Source: Filimonas sp. (GTDB lineage: Bacteria > Bacteroidota > Bacteroidia > Chitinophagales > Chitinophagaceae). Taken from it: DNA of 64,000 nt. Below the pieces are notes generated by a model. That model was not told the origin of the DNA. It saw only the letters and a program-made list of their open reading frames with translations, and made no database searches. Each line of letters begins with the position of its first letter. Within the stretch, counting starts at the first letter, position 1. Position numbers and translations under genes: made by a program. Positions 16,537 to 24,517 of this stretch are shown here, in pieces. The stretch lies in NCBI GenBank assembly GCA_017306865.1, contig JAFKHH010000012.1, positions 186,001-250,000 on the forward strand, in the 5' to 3' direction.

Positions 16537-18225
16537 CTACCAAAACACAGTATATAATACTGCCAGTAAACCGCAAATGATTAATGCGCCTACTGTAAAG
16601 CCTGGATTTGTTTTAAACATAGACTTGTCTATCTCCAACCCCTTAGGTTGAATTCCTTTTTTGTTTTCAGCTTTGCTGATCAGGTACATAACAGCTACGC
16701 AGATCAGGAATACAAAACCCATCCTGTCAAGGAACGGAATTTCATACACCATAGCACCATTCTTCTGCTCTACCAGCGTAGCAAAACCAAACGGTGCAAG
16801 GAAGGCAAGGTTTGCAAACAATGGCAGTAACTTGAAGAACACAGAAAGCAGGAAGCCGCCGATCGTAGCAAACAACGCTGCGTTAGATGTTGTCTTCTTC
16901 CAGAAAAAGCCAAGGATAAACATGGCGAAAATACCCGGAGACACAAAGCCCGTGTACTCTTGTATAAATTCGAAACCACCTTTTTTGTCAATACCCATTA
17001 GCGGTGCGATCAATACAGCGATCAGCATAGCAACGATCACCGTAGTCTTACCAACGCTCACCAGCTTTTGCTCGCTCGCCCCTGGATTTATTTTTTTCTT
17101 GTAAATGTCCAATGTAAAAATCGTAGAGATACTATTTGCCTTACCTGCTAATGAAGCTACTACCGCCGCAGTCAATGCTGCAAATGCCAAACCTTTCAGG
17201 CCGGCAGGTAACAGGTTCATCAAAACAGGGTAAGCTTTATCCTGGTTCAATTCACCACCCTGTGTCATAGCTGCAACAATGCCGCCGCTATTTTCTTTAT
17301 ATAGTACATACGCTGCAATACCCGGTAATACAACGATCAGCGGCATCAGCAGTTTCAGGAACGCTGCAAATAAAATACCGCCGCGGGCAGTCTTCAGGTC
17401 AGCGCCCAGCGCACGTTGTGTAATATATTGGTTACAGCCCCAGTAGTTCAGGTTTACGATCCACATACCACCGATCAATACCGTTAAGCCCGGTAAGCTC
17501 GGATAGTTTGGATTGTCTTTTTTAAAGATCATGTGGAAGTGGTCACTGGCATGCTCCTTCACTTTTGCAAAGCCTTCCAGTACGCCGCTACCGCCGTAAT
17601 GCTCAGCCACCATGCTCAAAGCAAGATAAGTAGTTACAAGGCCGCCAAGGATCAGGAAGAATACCTGTATTACGTCTGTATAGCCGATCACCTTCATGCC
17701 ACCCAGCGTGATAAGGATAGCGAAGATGGCAATACCATACATACACACAGATAGGCTGAAGCCGGAAATGCTACTTACAGCAAGCGCACCCAGGTAAAGA
17801 ATAGAGGTAAGGTTTACGACCACATACAAGAGCAACCAGAACACCGCCATTACCATTGCCACTGTATCATTATACCTGCGGCTTAGAAATTGCGGCATTG
17901 TATAGATCTTATTCTTCAGGTAAACAGGTATGAAGAATGTTGCTACTATGATGAGCGTTGCTGCTGCCATCCACTCATACGTGGAGATGGCAAGGCCCAT
18001 TTTAAAACCATTACCACTCATGCCTATGAACTGCTCCGCAGAAATGTTGGATGCGATCAGGGATGCGCCAATTGCCCACCAGGTAAGTGAACCTTCTGCA
18101 AGAAAATAGTCTTTGGAGTCAGAGGTATGCGATTTTTTCTTCCTGTATATCCAGATACCATAAGAGGCTACGATAAGGAAATAGATCAGGAAGACGATAT
18201 AGTCTTTTGTGTCCAGGAATTTCAT
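16537..18225 (-). CDS. Na+/sugar symporter (SSS family), probable xylose transporter
   Basis: 562 residues with about 14 membrane helices. SSS/SGLT landmarks: GASLIASNISAEQFIGMSG in TM1, the SSF signature region IAIFAILITLGGMKVIGYTDVIQVFFLILGG, NYWGCNQYITQRALGA after TM6, and a long cytoplasmic end before the last helix. This group (vSGLT-like) imports glucose, galactose or xylose with Na+. Placement as the last gene of an operon behind xylB and xylA makes xylose the likely substrate (inference). It is separated from xylA by 172 bases that hold an 11-bp inverted repeat, so its expression might be partly uncoupled. Confidence 0.88.
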   Translation of the reverse strand: MKFLDTKDYIVFLIYFLIVASYGIWIYRKKKSHTSDSKDYFLAEGSLTWWAIGASLIASNISAEQFIGMSGNGFKMGLAISTYEWMAAATLIIVATFFIPVYLKNKIYTMPQFLSRRYNDTVAMVMAVFWLLLYVVVNLTSILYLGALAVSSISGFSLSVCMYGIAIFAILITLGGMKVIGYTDVIQVFFLILGGLVTTYLALSMVAEHYGGSGVLEGFAKVKEHASDHFHMIFKKDNPNYPSLPGLTVLIGGMWIVNLNYWGCNQYITQRALGADLKTARGGILFAAFLKLLMPLIVVLPGIAAYVLYKENSGGIVAAMTQGGELNQDKAYPVLMNLLPAGLKGLAFAALTAAVVASLAGKANSISTIFTLDIYKKKINPGASEQKLVSVGKTTVIVAMLIAVLIAPLMGIDKKGGFEFIQEYTGFVSPGIFAMFILGFFWKKTTSNAALFATIGGFLLSVFFKLLPLFANLAFLAPFGFATLVEQKNGAMVYEIPFLDRMGFVFLICVAVMYLISKAENKKGIQPKGLEIDKSMFKTNPGFTVGALIICGLLAVLYTVFW

Positions 18226-18283
18226 ACGGCAATGAAAGTGGTTGTTTGGTTGTGAATAAAATAAAGGGCTTTTTACAAAACCA

Positions 18284-18360
18284 GCTTCGCTAAACTAAGC
18301 TAAAACGTGCAAAGGTGTTGTGTACGATCTTGGCATATTTTTATGCTCATTTAGCGAAGC
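18284..18360. repeat. Inverted repeat between xylA and the symporter gene
   Basis: GCTTCGCTAAA at 18284-18294 and TTTAGCGAAGC at 18350-18360 are exact reverse complements, 55 bases apart. Could form a large hairpin in the xyl mRNA or be paired protein sites; no function known. Confidence 0.6.
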
Positions 18361-18397
18361 CGGTAATACTTGCTGAAATTATGTAAATATTGATAGA

Positions 18398-19726
18398 TTA
18401 AATAAACCTGTTCACCAGGTTCTCATAATATTCCTGCTTGCCACTGATCACCTTCGGCTCGCCGTTTTCTGCGGCAAAAGCGTGCAGGTCTTCCAGCATT
18501 AGCTTGCCATCTGCAAACGCCTTTCCCTGACCGCTGTCAAATGAAGCATAACGTTCTGCGCGAAGCTTTTTATAATCAGACTTTGTAAGAATGTTATCTG
18601 CAACGATCAATGCTCTTGCAAATGTGTCAATACCGCCGATATGCGCATAAAACAAGTCCTGCGGGTCTGTAGAATTTCTGCGGATCTTAGCATCGAAGTT
18701 GATACCTCCTCCGCCGAATCCGCCAGCCTCAAGGATCACAAGCATAGATTCAGCCAGTTCGTTAATGTTGTTTGGGAACTGGTCCGTATCCCAGCCATTC
18801 TGGTAGTCGCCCCTGTTCGCATCAATAGAGCCTAACACACCTGCATCAACGGCTACCTGTAGCTCGTGCTGAAATGTATGTCCGGCAAGTGTTGCATGGT
18901 TTACTTCTATGTTTAGTTTGAAATCATTCAGCAGGTCAAACTGGCGCAGGAAGCCTACTACTGTTTCGCTATCATAATCATATTGGTGTTTACTCGGCTC
19001 GCATGGTTTAGGTTCAATAAAGAATGAACCTTTAAAACCTTGCTTGCGTGCATAATCTTTTGCAGTATGCAGGAAGCGTGCAAAATTTTCTTTCTCCCGC
19101 TTCATATTAGTATTCAGCAGGCTCATATAACCTTCTCTGCCGCCCCAGAATACATAGTTTTCTCCGCCCAATGCAATAGTTGCATCTAACGCAGCTTTCA
19201 CCTGTGCGCCACCATGTGCCAGCACGTGGAAATCCGGGTTGGTAGCAGCACCATTCATATACCTTCTGTTAGAAAACAAATTAGCTGTACCCCATAGCAG
19301 TTTTACCCCGCTTGCTTTTTGTTTTTCCGACAAGTATTGTGTAACGGCCTGTATGCGTTTGTCGTTTTCTTTTACCTCATTTGTGTAGTCCACAATATCT
19401 ACATCATGAAAGCAGTAGTAAGGAAGGCCTAGTTTGGTAATAAATTCAAACGCGGCATCCGCTTTATCTTTTGCTCTTGCTATAGGATCACTCTTTTCAT
19501 TCCATGCAAAATCATGCGTCGGTTCACCAAATGGGTCTCCACCATTGCCGCAGAACGAATGCCAGTAGGCTACTGCAAAGCGCAAATGCTCTTTCATTGT
19601 TTTACCCGCCACAACTTTATTTTCATCGTACCAGCGATAAGCCAGCGGATTATCACTTTGCGGTCCTTCATATTTGATTTGTCCAATACCTTTAAAGTAT
19701 TCCTTCTCTCCTGATAAAACTGCCAT
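18398..19726 (-). CDS. xylA: Xylose isomerase
   Basis: 442 residues from the ATG at 19726, the usual class II length. It converts D-xylose to D-xylulose. Active-site motifs are all present: YCFHDVDI (catalytic His-Asp), WGGREGY, the metal ligands in [33 protein letters not shown], and [20 protein letters not shown] with the second metal site. The gene is second in the operon, 51 bases after the xylB stop. Cytoplasmic homotetramer by family knowledge. Confidence 0.97.
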   Translation of the reverse strand: MAVLSGEKEYFKGIGQIKYEGPQSDNPLAYRWYDENKVVAGKTMKEHLRFAVAYWHSFCGNGGDPFGEPTHDFAWNEKSDPIARAKDKADAAFEFITKLGLPYYCFHDVDIVDYTNEVKENDKRIQAVTQYLSEKQKASGVKLLWGTANLFSNRRYMNGAATNPDFHVLAHGGAQVKAALDATIALGGENYVFWGGREGYMSLLNTNMKREKENFARFLHTAKDYARKQGFKGSFFIEPKPCEPSKHQYDYDSETVVGFLRQFDLLNDFKLNIEVNHATLAGHTFQHELQVAVDAGVLGSIDANRGDYQNGWDTDQFPNNINELAESMLVILEAGGFGGGGINFDAKIRRNSTDPQDLFYAHIGGIDTFARALIVADNILTKSDYKKLRAERYASFDSGQGKAFADGKLMLEDLHAFAAENGEPKVISGKQEYYENLVNRFI

Positions 19727-19777
19727 GGTATAGTTTGTTTTACTGTTTAATAATGAGTATAGTGTCAATAATAAATA

Positions 19778-21241
19778 CTACGGTAATAACGTTTTCCATT
19801 GCTCATACAGCGCATCATATTGCTTCGCTTTGTCCGGTTGAATGAGCTGCAACGGTTGTATGTTTTCAAACGCATTTTTTTCTGTGAATACACCGTTGCC
19901 AATGCCGGCGCCAATTGCTGCACCTACACTGCCATCGCAATCGTATAATTCCACAGGTACGTTCAGCGTGTTTACAAAAGCCTCTGTAAACACATTGCTC
20001 AGGAACATGTTTGCCTTGCCGGCACGTATCACAGATGGATTGGTTCCATTCTCCCGCATAATATCCAGGCCGTACCTAAACGCAAATGCAATTCCTTCCT
20101 GCCCTGCGCGATATAAGTGCGCGGCCGTATGCTTGTTCAGATCTATGTTTCGAATATGCGAGCCAATAATTTTATTGCAAAACATCCGCTCTGCACCGTT
20201 TCCAAATGGATGTACGAATAAACCTTCGCAGCCTGCCTCAATAGTTTCAGCCTTTTTGTTTAGGGAAACATAGGTTTCACCCTGCGCCATATTATCCTTC
20301 AGCCATCTGTTCTGAATACCTGTGCCATTGATACAAAGCAAAATGCCGATCCTGTTTTGCTGTGCTGTATGGTTTACGTGTGCAAAACCGTTTACACGTG
20401 ATAGCTTATCATAAGCAAGCGTATCAGCAACGCCGTATATCACGCCGGAAGTACCGGCTGTTGCGGCTACTTCTCCGGGCTGCATTACATTTAATGAAAG
20501 CGCATTGTTAGGCTGGTCACCTGCTTTATATGTTACGGGAATACCTTTTTTCAGTTGTAAAGAATCTGCAACAGCATTTTGCAATGTGCCGTGCGGGGAG
20601 AATACCGGCTGTATGGCCGGGATAACATCTTTGCTAAAACCGAAATAAGCAAAGACATCTTCAGAAAGCGCGTTTGTTTTAAAGTCCCAGAAAATGCCTT
20701 CCGATAGTGCAGAGCTGCTAGTGGTAATTTCACCTGTCAGTTTCATTGAAAGGAAGTCGCCCGGCAACATGATCTTATCTATCTGCGCAAAAACTGCCGG
20801 TTCGTTTTCTTTCACCCACGCCAGCTTTGCGGCTGTAAAATTTCCCGGGGAGTTTAATAAATGTGAAAGGCATTTTTCTTCTCCAATAGACGCAAAAGCC
20901 TTATCTCCATAAGGCACAGCACGGCTATCGCACCATATAATACTATCGCGCAGCACCTTTTGATCCTTATCTACCAGTACAAGGCCATGCATCTGGTAGG
21001 CAATCCCGATTGCCGAAATATCCAGTGGATTGTACTTGCGGGAAGCGTGCATTTTTGCAATCGCTTGCTTAGTGTGTTCCCACCACATTTCAGGAGACTG
21101 CTCTGCCCAACCGGGCTGCAAAGCGGTAATGCCGGATTCCGTATCCGGATATTGCGCGCTGGCTATAACGGCTCTCGTAGCTGCGTTTATCGCAGATACC
21201 TTTATTGAGGAAGTGCCCAGATCTATTCCAAGTAATAACAT
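19778..21241 (-). CDS. xylB: Xylulokinase (FGGY family)
   Basis: 487 residues from the ATG at 21241. It phosphorylates D-xylulose to xylulose 5-phosphate for the pentose phosphate pathway. FGGY-kinase features: GIDLGTSSIKVSAIN at the N-terminus (phosphate 1), IAYQMHGLVLVDKD, and AGDQPNNALSLNVMQPGEVAATAGTSGV with the adenosine-side loop. The C-terminal FGGY signature is degenerate, as usual. First gene of the operon; a LacI-type operator lies 58 bases upstream of the start codon. Confidence 0.95.
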   Translation of the reverse strand: MLLLGIDLGTSSIKVSAINAATRAVIASAQYPDTESGITALQPGWAEQSPEMWWEHTKQAIAKMHASRKYNPLDISAIGIAYQMHGLVLVDKDQKVLRDSIIWCDSRAVPYGDKAFASIGEEKCLSHLLNSPGNFTAAKLAWVKENEPAVFAQIDKIMLPGDFLSMKLTGEITTSSSALSEGIFWDFKTNALSEDVFAYFGFSKDVIPAIQPVFSPHGTLQNAVADSLQLKKGIPVTYKAGDQPNNALSLNVMQPGEVAATAGTSGVIYGVADTLAYDKLSRVNGFAHVNHTAQQNRIGILLCINGTGIQNRWLKDNMAQGETYVSLNKKAETIEAGCEGLFVHPFGNGAERMFCNKIIGSHIRNIDLNKHTAAHLYRAGQEGIAFAFRYGLDIMRENGTNPSVIRAGKANMFLSNVFTEAFVNTLNVPVELYDCDGSVGAAIGAGIGNGVFTEKNAFENIQPLQLIQPDKAKQYDALYEQWKTLLP

Positions 21242-21267
21242 ATGACAAGCGTTCTGATTGCTCATAA

Positions 21268-21285
21268 ACCGTTACACAAAACGGT
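21268..21285. repeat. Inverted repeat in the xylB leader
   Basis: ACCGTT and AACGGT separated by six bases, lying between the operator and the xylB start. It could be a second, half-matching operator or a leader hairpin. Confidence 0.4.
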
Positions 21286-21298
21286 ATTTAAAAGTGAA

Positions 21299-21320
21299 TT
21301 TATGCAATCGGTTGCATAAA
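21299..21320. promoter_or_regulatory. LacI-family type operator upstream of xylB
   Basis: Palindrome TTTATGCAA-TCGG-TTGCATAAA with 9-bp perfect arms. Its centre AATCGGTT fits the AAnCGnTT core bound by LacI/PurR-type repressors. It lies 58 bases before the xylB ATG, as expected for local repression released by xylose or a derivative. No regulator gene lies in this window. Confidence 0.75.
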
Positions 21321-21382
21321 CTCCAAAAAAACTATCTTTTTTTTATTTTTTCAATGAAATCGCTTGCTTATGAAATAAAAAA

Positions 21383-21406
21383 TCCCGGCAAAATACCTTG
21401 CCGGGA
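21383..21406 (-). terminator. Terminator downstream of msrB
   Basis: Stem TCCCGGCAA / TTGCCGGGA with a 6-base loop; on the minus strand TTTTTTATTTC follows. It is about 170 bases after the msrB stop, beyond the dispersed repeat. Confidence 0.8.
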
Positions 21407-21491
21407 CATGAATCGTTGATAGCGTATTGTTATTGGCGAACAGAAAAACAGGTATAAATGCTTGTAGCAGTTTATAGTAAAGAGTTTTATG

Positions 21492-21564
21492 CAAAAAGTA
21501 ACACCGTCGGTAGACAAATGAAAGATTACAATTGAAGCTGGTGATTAAACGTAGTCGGACAAAA
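21492..21564 (+). repeat. Dispersed repeat, copy 1 (partial)
   Basis: Begins with a 30-base stretch (starting CAAAAAGTAACACCGTCGG and ending AGACAAATGA) and ends TAGTCGGACAAAA. The same start, spacing and end occur at 59783-59853, which is part of a longer element. The left half of the hairpin found in copy 2 is missing here. Confidence 0.75.
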
Positions 21565-21579
21565 TGATAGCTTATATGT

Positions 21580-22140
21580 CTACTGGCTGTTATACTTTTT
21601 TTCTGCGGCCTTCGCTTTTTCAAAATCCAGCACCACGCCATTTATACAATAACGTAAACCTGTAGGAGGAGGTCCATCATTAAACACATGGCCCAGGTGT
21701 GCCTTGCAGCGTCCGCACATTACCTCTGTTCGGTCCATACCATGTGAGTGGTCTGGCGCATATATAATAGAGCTTTTAGAGACAGGTTCATAAAAACTAG
21801 GCCACCCGCATCCACTCTCAAACTTTGTATCACTTTTAAACAACGGGTTGCCACATGCAGCGCAATAATAAGTACCTATTTCTGTAGAGGTCTCATATTT
21901 ACTACTAAAAGGCATTTCTGTTCCTTTCTTACGGGCAATCTCGTACACTTCGGGCGACAGGATCTTCTTCCATTCTGCATCACTCATTACGACCTTGCTT
22001 GAATCGGTCCTGGAGTAAACAGGATTATTTTCCTTATTGGTTGAGTCCATAATAATTGGTTTTTTATGAGCTTGTCCCTGGCAGCTCATTGCAAAAAAAA
22101 GCAATAAAGGTGCCAGTGCTATCAGTTTATACTTTTTCAT
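21580..22140 (-). CDS. msrB: Peptide-methionine (R)-S-oxide reductase, lipoprotein form
   Basis: 186 residues from the ATG at 22140, chosen for the lipoprotein signal [20 protein letters not shown]. The MsrB domain (about residues 55-180) has both zinc CxxC pairs ([11 protein letters not shown] and [14 protein letters not shown]), the substrate loop [12 protein letters not shown], and the catalytic Cys in RYCINGV. It repairs R-sulfoxides of methionine; the lipid anchor places it in the envelope, where it would protect exported proteins. It stands alone and is divergent from adenylate kinase. Confidence 0.93.
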   Translation of the reverse strand: MKKYKLIALAPLLLFFAMSCQGQAHKKPIIMDSTNKENNPVYSRTDSSKVVMSDAEWKKILSPEVYEIARKKGTEMPFSSKYETSTEIGTYYCAACGNPLFKSDTKFESGCGWPSFYEPVSKSSIIYAPDHSHGMDRTEVMCGRCKAHLGHVFNDGPPPTGLRYCINGVVLDFEKAKAAEKKYNSQ

Positions 22141-22254
22141 ATTTAAAGATACGAATACCAAAAAATAAAGTTTTCTGCGCTCAGATTTTAACTGTAGCTG
22201 AACAATTTTCAATCGTTTGCGAATTTTGTTAAAAGATATTTAACACTTAAGACT

Positions 22255-22262
22255 TATATTTG
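22255..22262 (+). promoter_or_regulatory. -7 box TATATTTG of adk
   Basis: Exact TAnnTTTG match 26 bases upstream of the adk ATG. No TTG at the usual spacing; the nearest TTTTG is 26 bases upstream. Confidence 0.5.
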
Positions 22263-22288
22263 TTGCTCACTCAAGGTTAGTAAGGAAC

Positions 22289-22888
22289 ATGTTTAATATC
22301 ATTTTGTTTGGCCCTCCGGGCAGTGGGAAAGGTACCCAAAGTGAAAAGCTCATAGCAAAATATGGCCTGATACACTTAAGCACAGGAGACTTATTGCGTA
22401 AGGAAATGAGAGAAAACACACCTCTTGGACTGGAAGCAAAAAGTTTTATTGAAAAAGGACAATTAGTGCCGGATGAAGTGGTGATCGGTATGATCAGTAC
22501 AGCCGTAGACGCTAATCCACAAACAAACGGATTCCTCTTTGATGGTTTCCCCCGTACAGTAGCACAAGCGGAAGCGTTGGACAAATTGCTTTCCCTAAAG
22601 AAGACTTCAATCAATTCTGTACTGTTTTTAAAGGTTAATGAAGAAGAGCTGATCAAGCGCCTCGTAAACAGGGCTAAGACCAGCGGCCGCCTGGATGACG
22701 CTGATCCTGAAATTCAAAAGAACCGCCAACAGGTATATAAGAACGAAACATTGCCTGTGGCTGCTTACTACCAGAAATTTGACAAAGTGGTAGACATAGT
22801 GGGCGAAGGTTCAATTGATGAAATTTTCGATGCACTTTGCAAAGAGATCAATGCAAGAAATACAGCTACTTCTGTAAATAGCTTATAA
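22289..22888 (+). CDS. adk: Adenylate kinase (short form)
   Basis: 199 residues. P-loop GPPGSGKGT near residues 8-16, then the NMP-binding region LSTGDLLRKEMRE, the signature FDGFPRTVAQAEAL, and Arg residues in the LID position (NRAKTSGRLDDADPEIQKNR). The LID insert is short, lacking the four-Cys zinc site found in Gram-positive enzymes. It interconverts ATP + AMP and 2 ADP in the cytoplasm. A strong terminator follows. Confidence 0.96.
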   Translation: MFNIILFGPPGSGKGTQSEKLIAKYGLIHLSTGDLLRKEMRENTPLGLEAKSFIEKGQLVPDEVVIGMISTAVDANPQTNGFLFDGFPRTVAQAEALDKLLSLKKTSINSVLFLKVNEEELIKRLVNRAKTSGRLDDADPEIQKNRQQVYKNETLPVAAYYQKFDKVVDIVGEGSIDEIFDALCKEINARNTATSVNSL

Positions 22889-22916
22889 GAGACTAAATCT
22901 TTTATATAACATATTA

Positions 22917-22946
22917 AATCCTGCCGCATGCGGCAGGATTTTTTTG
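22917..22946 (+). terminator. Terminator of adk
   Basis: Palindrome AATCCTGCCGCATGCGGCAG (continuing GATT) followed by seven T residues. Confidence 0.9.
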
Positions 22947-22976
22947 TTTGCTGCCTGCTGCCAACTTTCCAGAATC

Positions 22977-23001
22977 CTGGCAGGTCTTTAAGACCTGCCA
23001 G
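22977..23001. repeat. 25-nt near-perfect palindrome
   Basis: CTGGCAGGTCTT - T - AAGACCTGCCAG: 12-bp arms around one base, just after the adk terminator and before the lipase-fold gene. It has no T tail, so it is unlikely to be a terminator. It resembles dispersed palindromic units that I have seen in Bacteroidota genomes. Confidence 0.6.
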
Positions 23002-23079
23002 AATTAGTATGCACACAATTCCACAGCAGCGAACAATCTCCATCCATTTATTGTAACTTACTATTACATACATACACTT

Positions 23080-24168
23080 ATGAAAATATGGCGCCTACTT
23101 ATCTTACTGCCCTTGTTTTCTGCCACCGCATTATATGCCCAGCAAAAAGCATTTGATCCTGCGGAATACCTGGATTTGTTGCGCCTGAACTTTAAAGCTA
23201 TGGCGGACACTACCGCTACACAATCATATAGTTTACATAAAGGAACGTACAACAGGCTGCTACGCTCGCCGGAAGTGGGTTTGTACAACAGGGTTGAAGT
23301 TTTTATGCGTAACGATGGTGTGGCGGTTGTGAGCCTGCGTGGTACGATCAATAAGCCACAAAGCTGGCTGGAAAATTTCTTTGCAGCAATGGTTGCTGCA
23401 AACGGAAGTATTAAGCTGAACGACTCTACAACATTTAGCTATACCCTTTCAAAAGACCCACAGGCGTATGTGCATATCGGCTGGCTCGTAGGGCTTGGGC
23501 ATTTGGCTCCGTATATTACACACGAGCTGGATTCACTGCTGCAAAAAGGTACACGCAACATAATAGTAATGGGGCATAGCCAGGGCGGTGCATTAGCCTT
23601 TCTCACCACCTCTTACCTGTATTATCATTATGCGCAGCAATATCCTGATCTGAAGCTTACAGCCTATTGCAGTGCTGCACCAAAGCCGGGAAATTTGTAT
23701 TATGCCTACGACTTTGATTTTATCACGAGAACAAATGGAGGCTTCAGAATTGTAAATGCTGCCGACTGGGTTCCGGAAACACCCATAAGCATACAGACAA
23801 TAGATGATTTTCGCTCACCTAATCCTTTAGCAGATGCGAAGACAACTATAAAGAAAGAAAGTTTCTTTGTAAGGTTAGCGCTAAACCACGTGTACAACAA
23901 GCTGAAAGGAGGGCCCGAAACGGCAATGAAACGTTACCGTAAATATCTTGGCGATATGCTCTACAAACAAGTAAAGAAAAGCCTGCCACAGTTTGAAAAA
24001 CCGTCTTTTGTATATAGCTCCAACTATATGACGGCAGGCGTGCCCATTATATTACCAGCAGATAGTGCGTACCATGCAAAATTTGTTTTTAATGGCAAAG
24101 ATGTTTTTGTACACCATTCACTCAAGTCTTACGAGTATCTCGTGAACCAATACTATTCAATAAAATGA
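23080..24168 (+). CDS. Exported lipase-fold (class 3) alpha/beta hydrolase
   Basis: 362 residues. Signal peptide MKIWRLLILLPLFSATALYAQ. The nucleophile elbow GHSQGG (in NIIVMGHSQGGALAF) lies near residue 168, preceded by the lid-like region of class 3 lipases (VVSLRGTINKPQSWLENFF) and followed by YCSAAPKPGN and VNAADWVPETP, where the Asp of the triad lies; a His follows in the C-terminal half (VFVHHSLKSYEYLV). Likely a secreted or periplasmic esterase/lipase of unknown substrate. It is a single gene. Confidence 0.82.
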   Translation: MKIWRLLILLPLFSATALYAQQKAFDPAEYLDLLRLNFKAMADTTATQSYSLHKGTYNRLLRSPEVGLYNRVEVFMRNDGVAVVSLRGTINKPQSWLENFFAAMVAANGSIKLNDSTTFSYTLSKDPQAYVHIGWLVGLGHLAPYITHELDSLLQKGTRNIIVMGHSQGGALAFLTTSYLYYHYAQQYPDLKLTAYCSAAPKPGNLYYAYDFDFITRTNGGFRIVNAADWVPETPISIQTIDDFRSPNPLADAKTTIKKESFFVRLALNHVYNKLKGGPETAMKRYRKYLGDMLYKQVKKSLPQFEKPSFVYSSNYMTAGVPIILPADSAYHAKFVFNGKDVFVHHSLKSYEYLVNQYYSIK

Positions 24169-24517
24169 GCGGCCTAACAATGCAACCCTATAACAATTGC
24201 ACTCAGGGATCGAAAAAAGCAATCGTGAATCGTGAGACGGTAATCGTGAATAAAAGAGCCGCAGTAAGTAGCACCCATGTACTCCTGGTTTTGCATTTGA
24301 TTTCTTGAGCCGCAAAGCGACTGCTTATGTGTCCTATGTTCTCTTGAGTGAAGCGAACTCGGCTATTACCAAAAACCTGAACCTATCCTATGTTACTATG
24401 TATCTATGTTTTCTATGTGTTTAAAAGTATCGCTTCGATCTCCGGATAGAAAATAATTCCTTGTTCTTTTTGCTATCAATCGTTAGCTTTAAGCTTCTTA
24501 CATTAAACGATGTTGTC
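24169..24517. other. Intergenic region with word-like repeats
   Basis: Family A repeat at 24221-24251 and a tract of CTATG-type words (TCCTATGTTACTATGTATC, TATGTTTTCTATGTG) at about 24376-24420. No gene or clear promoter box was found; upstream of the paaZ ATG the sequence is unremarkable. Confidence 0.5.
24221..24251 (+). repeat. Word-like intergenic repeat, family A
   Basis: AATCGTGAATCGTGAGACGG then TAATCGTGAAT. The same words recur, on one strand or the other, at 14047, 35781, 45620, 49176 and 61821. Confidence 0.75.

Larger units (their letters stand above)
21242..21579. other. Control region of xylB and 3' region of msrB, with repeat
   Basis: From right to left: a 73-base dispersed repeat (21492-21564), the msrB terminator (21383-21406), an A/T-rich tract, the LacI-type operator (21299-21320) and an inverted repeat ACCGTT / AACGGT (21268-21285) in the presumed 5' leader of xylB. 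No gene was recognised. Confidence 0.6.
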
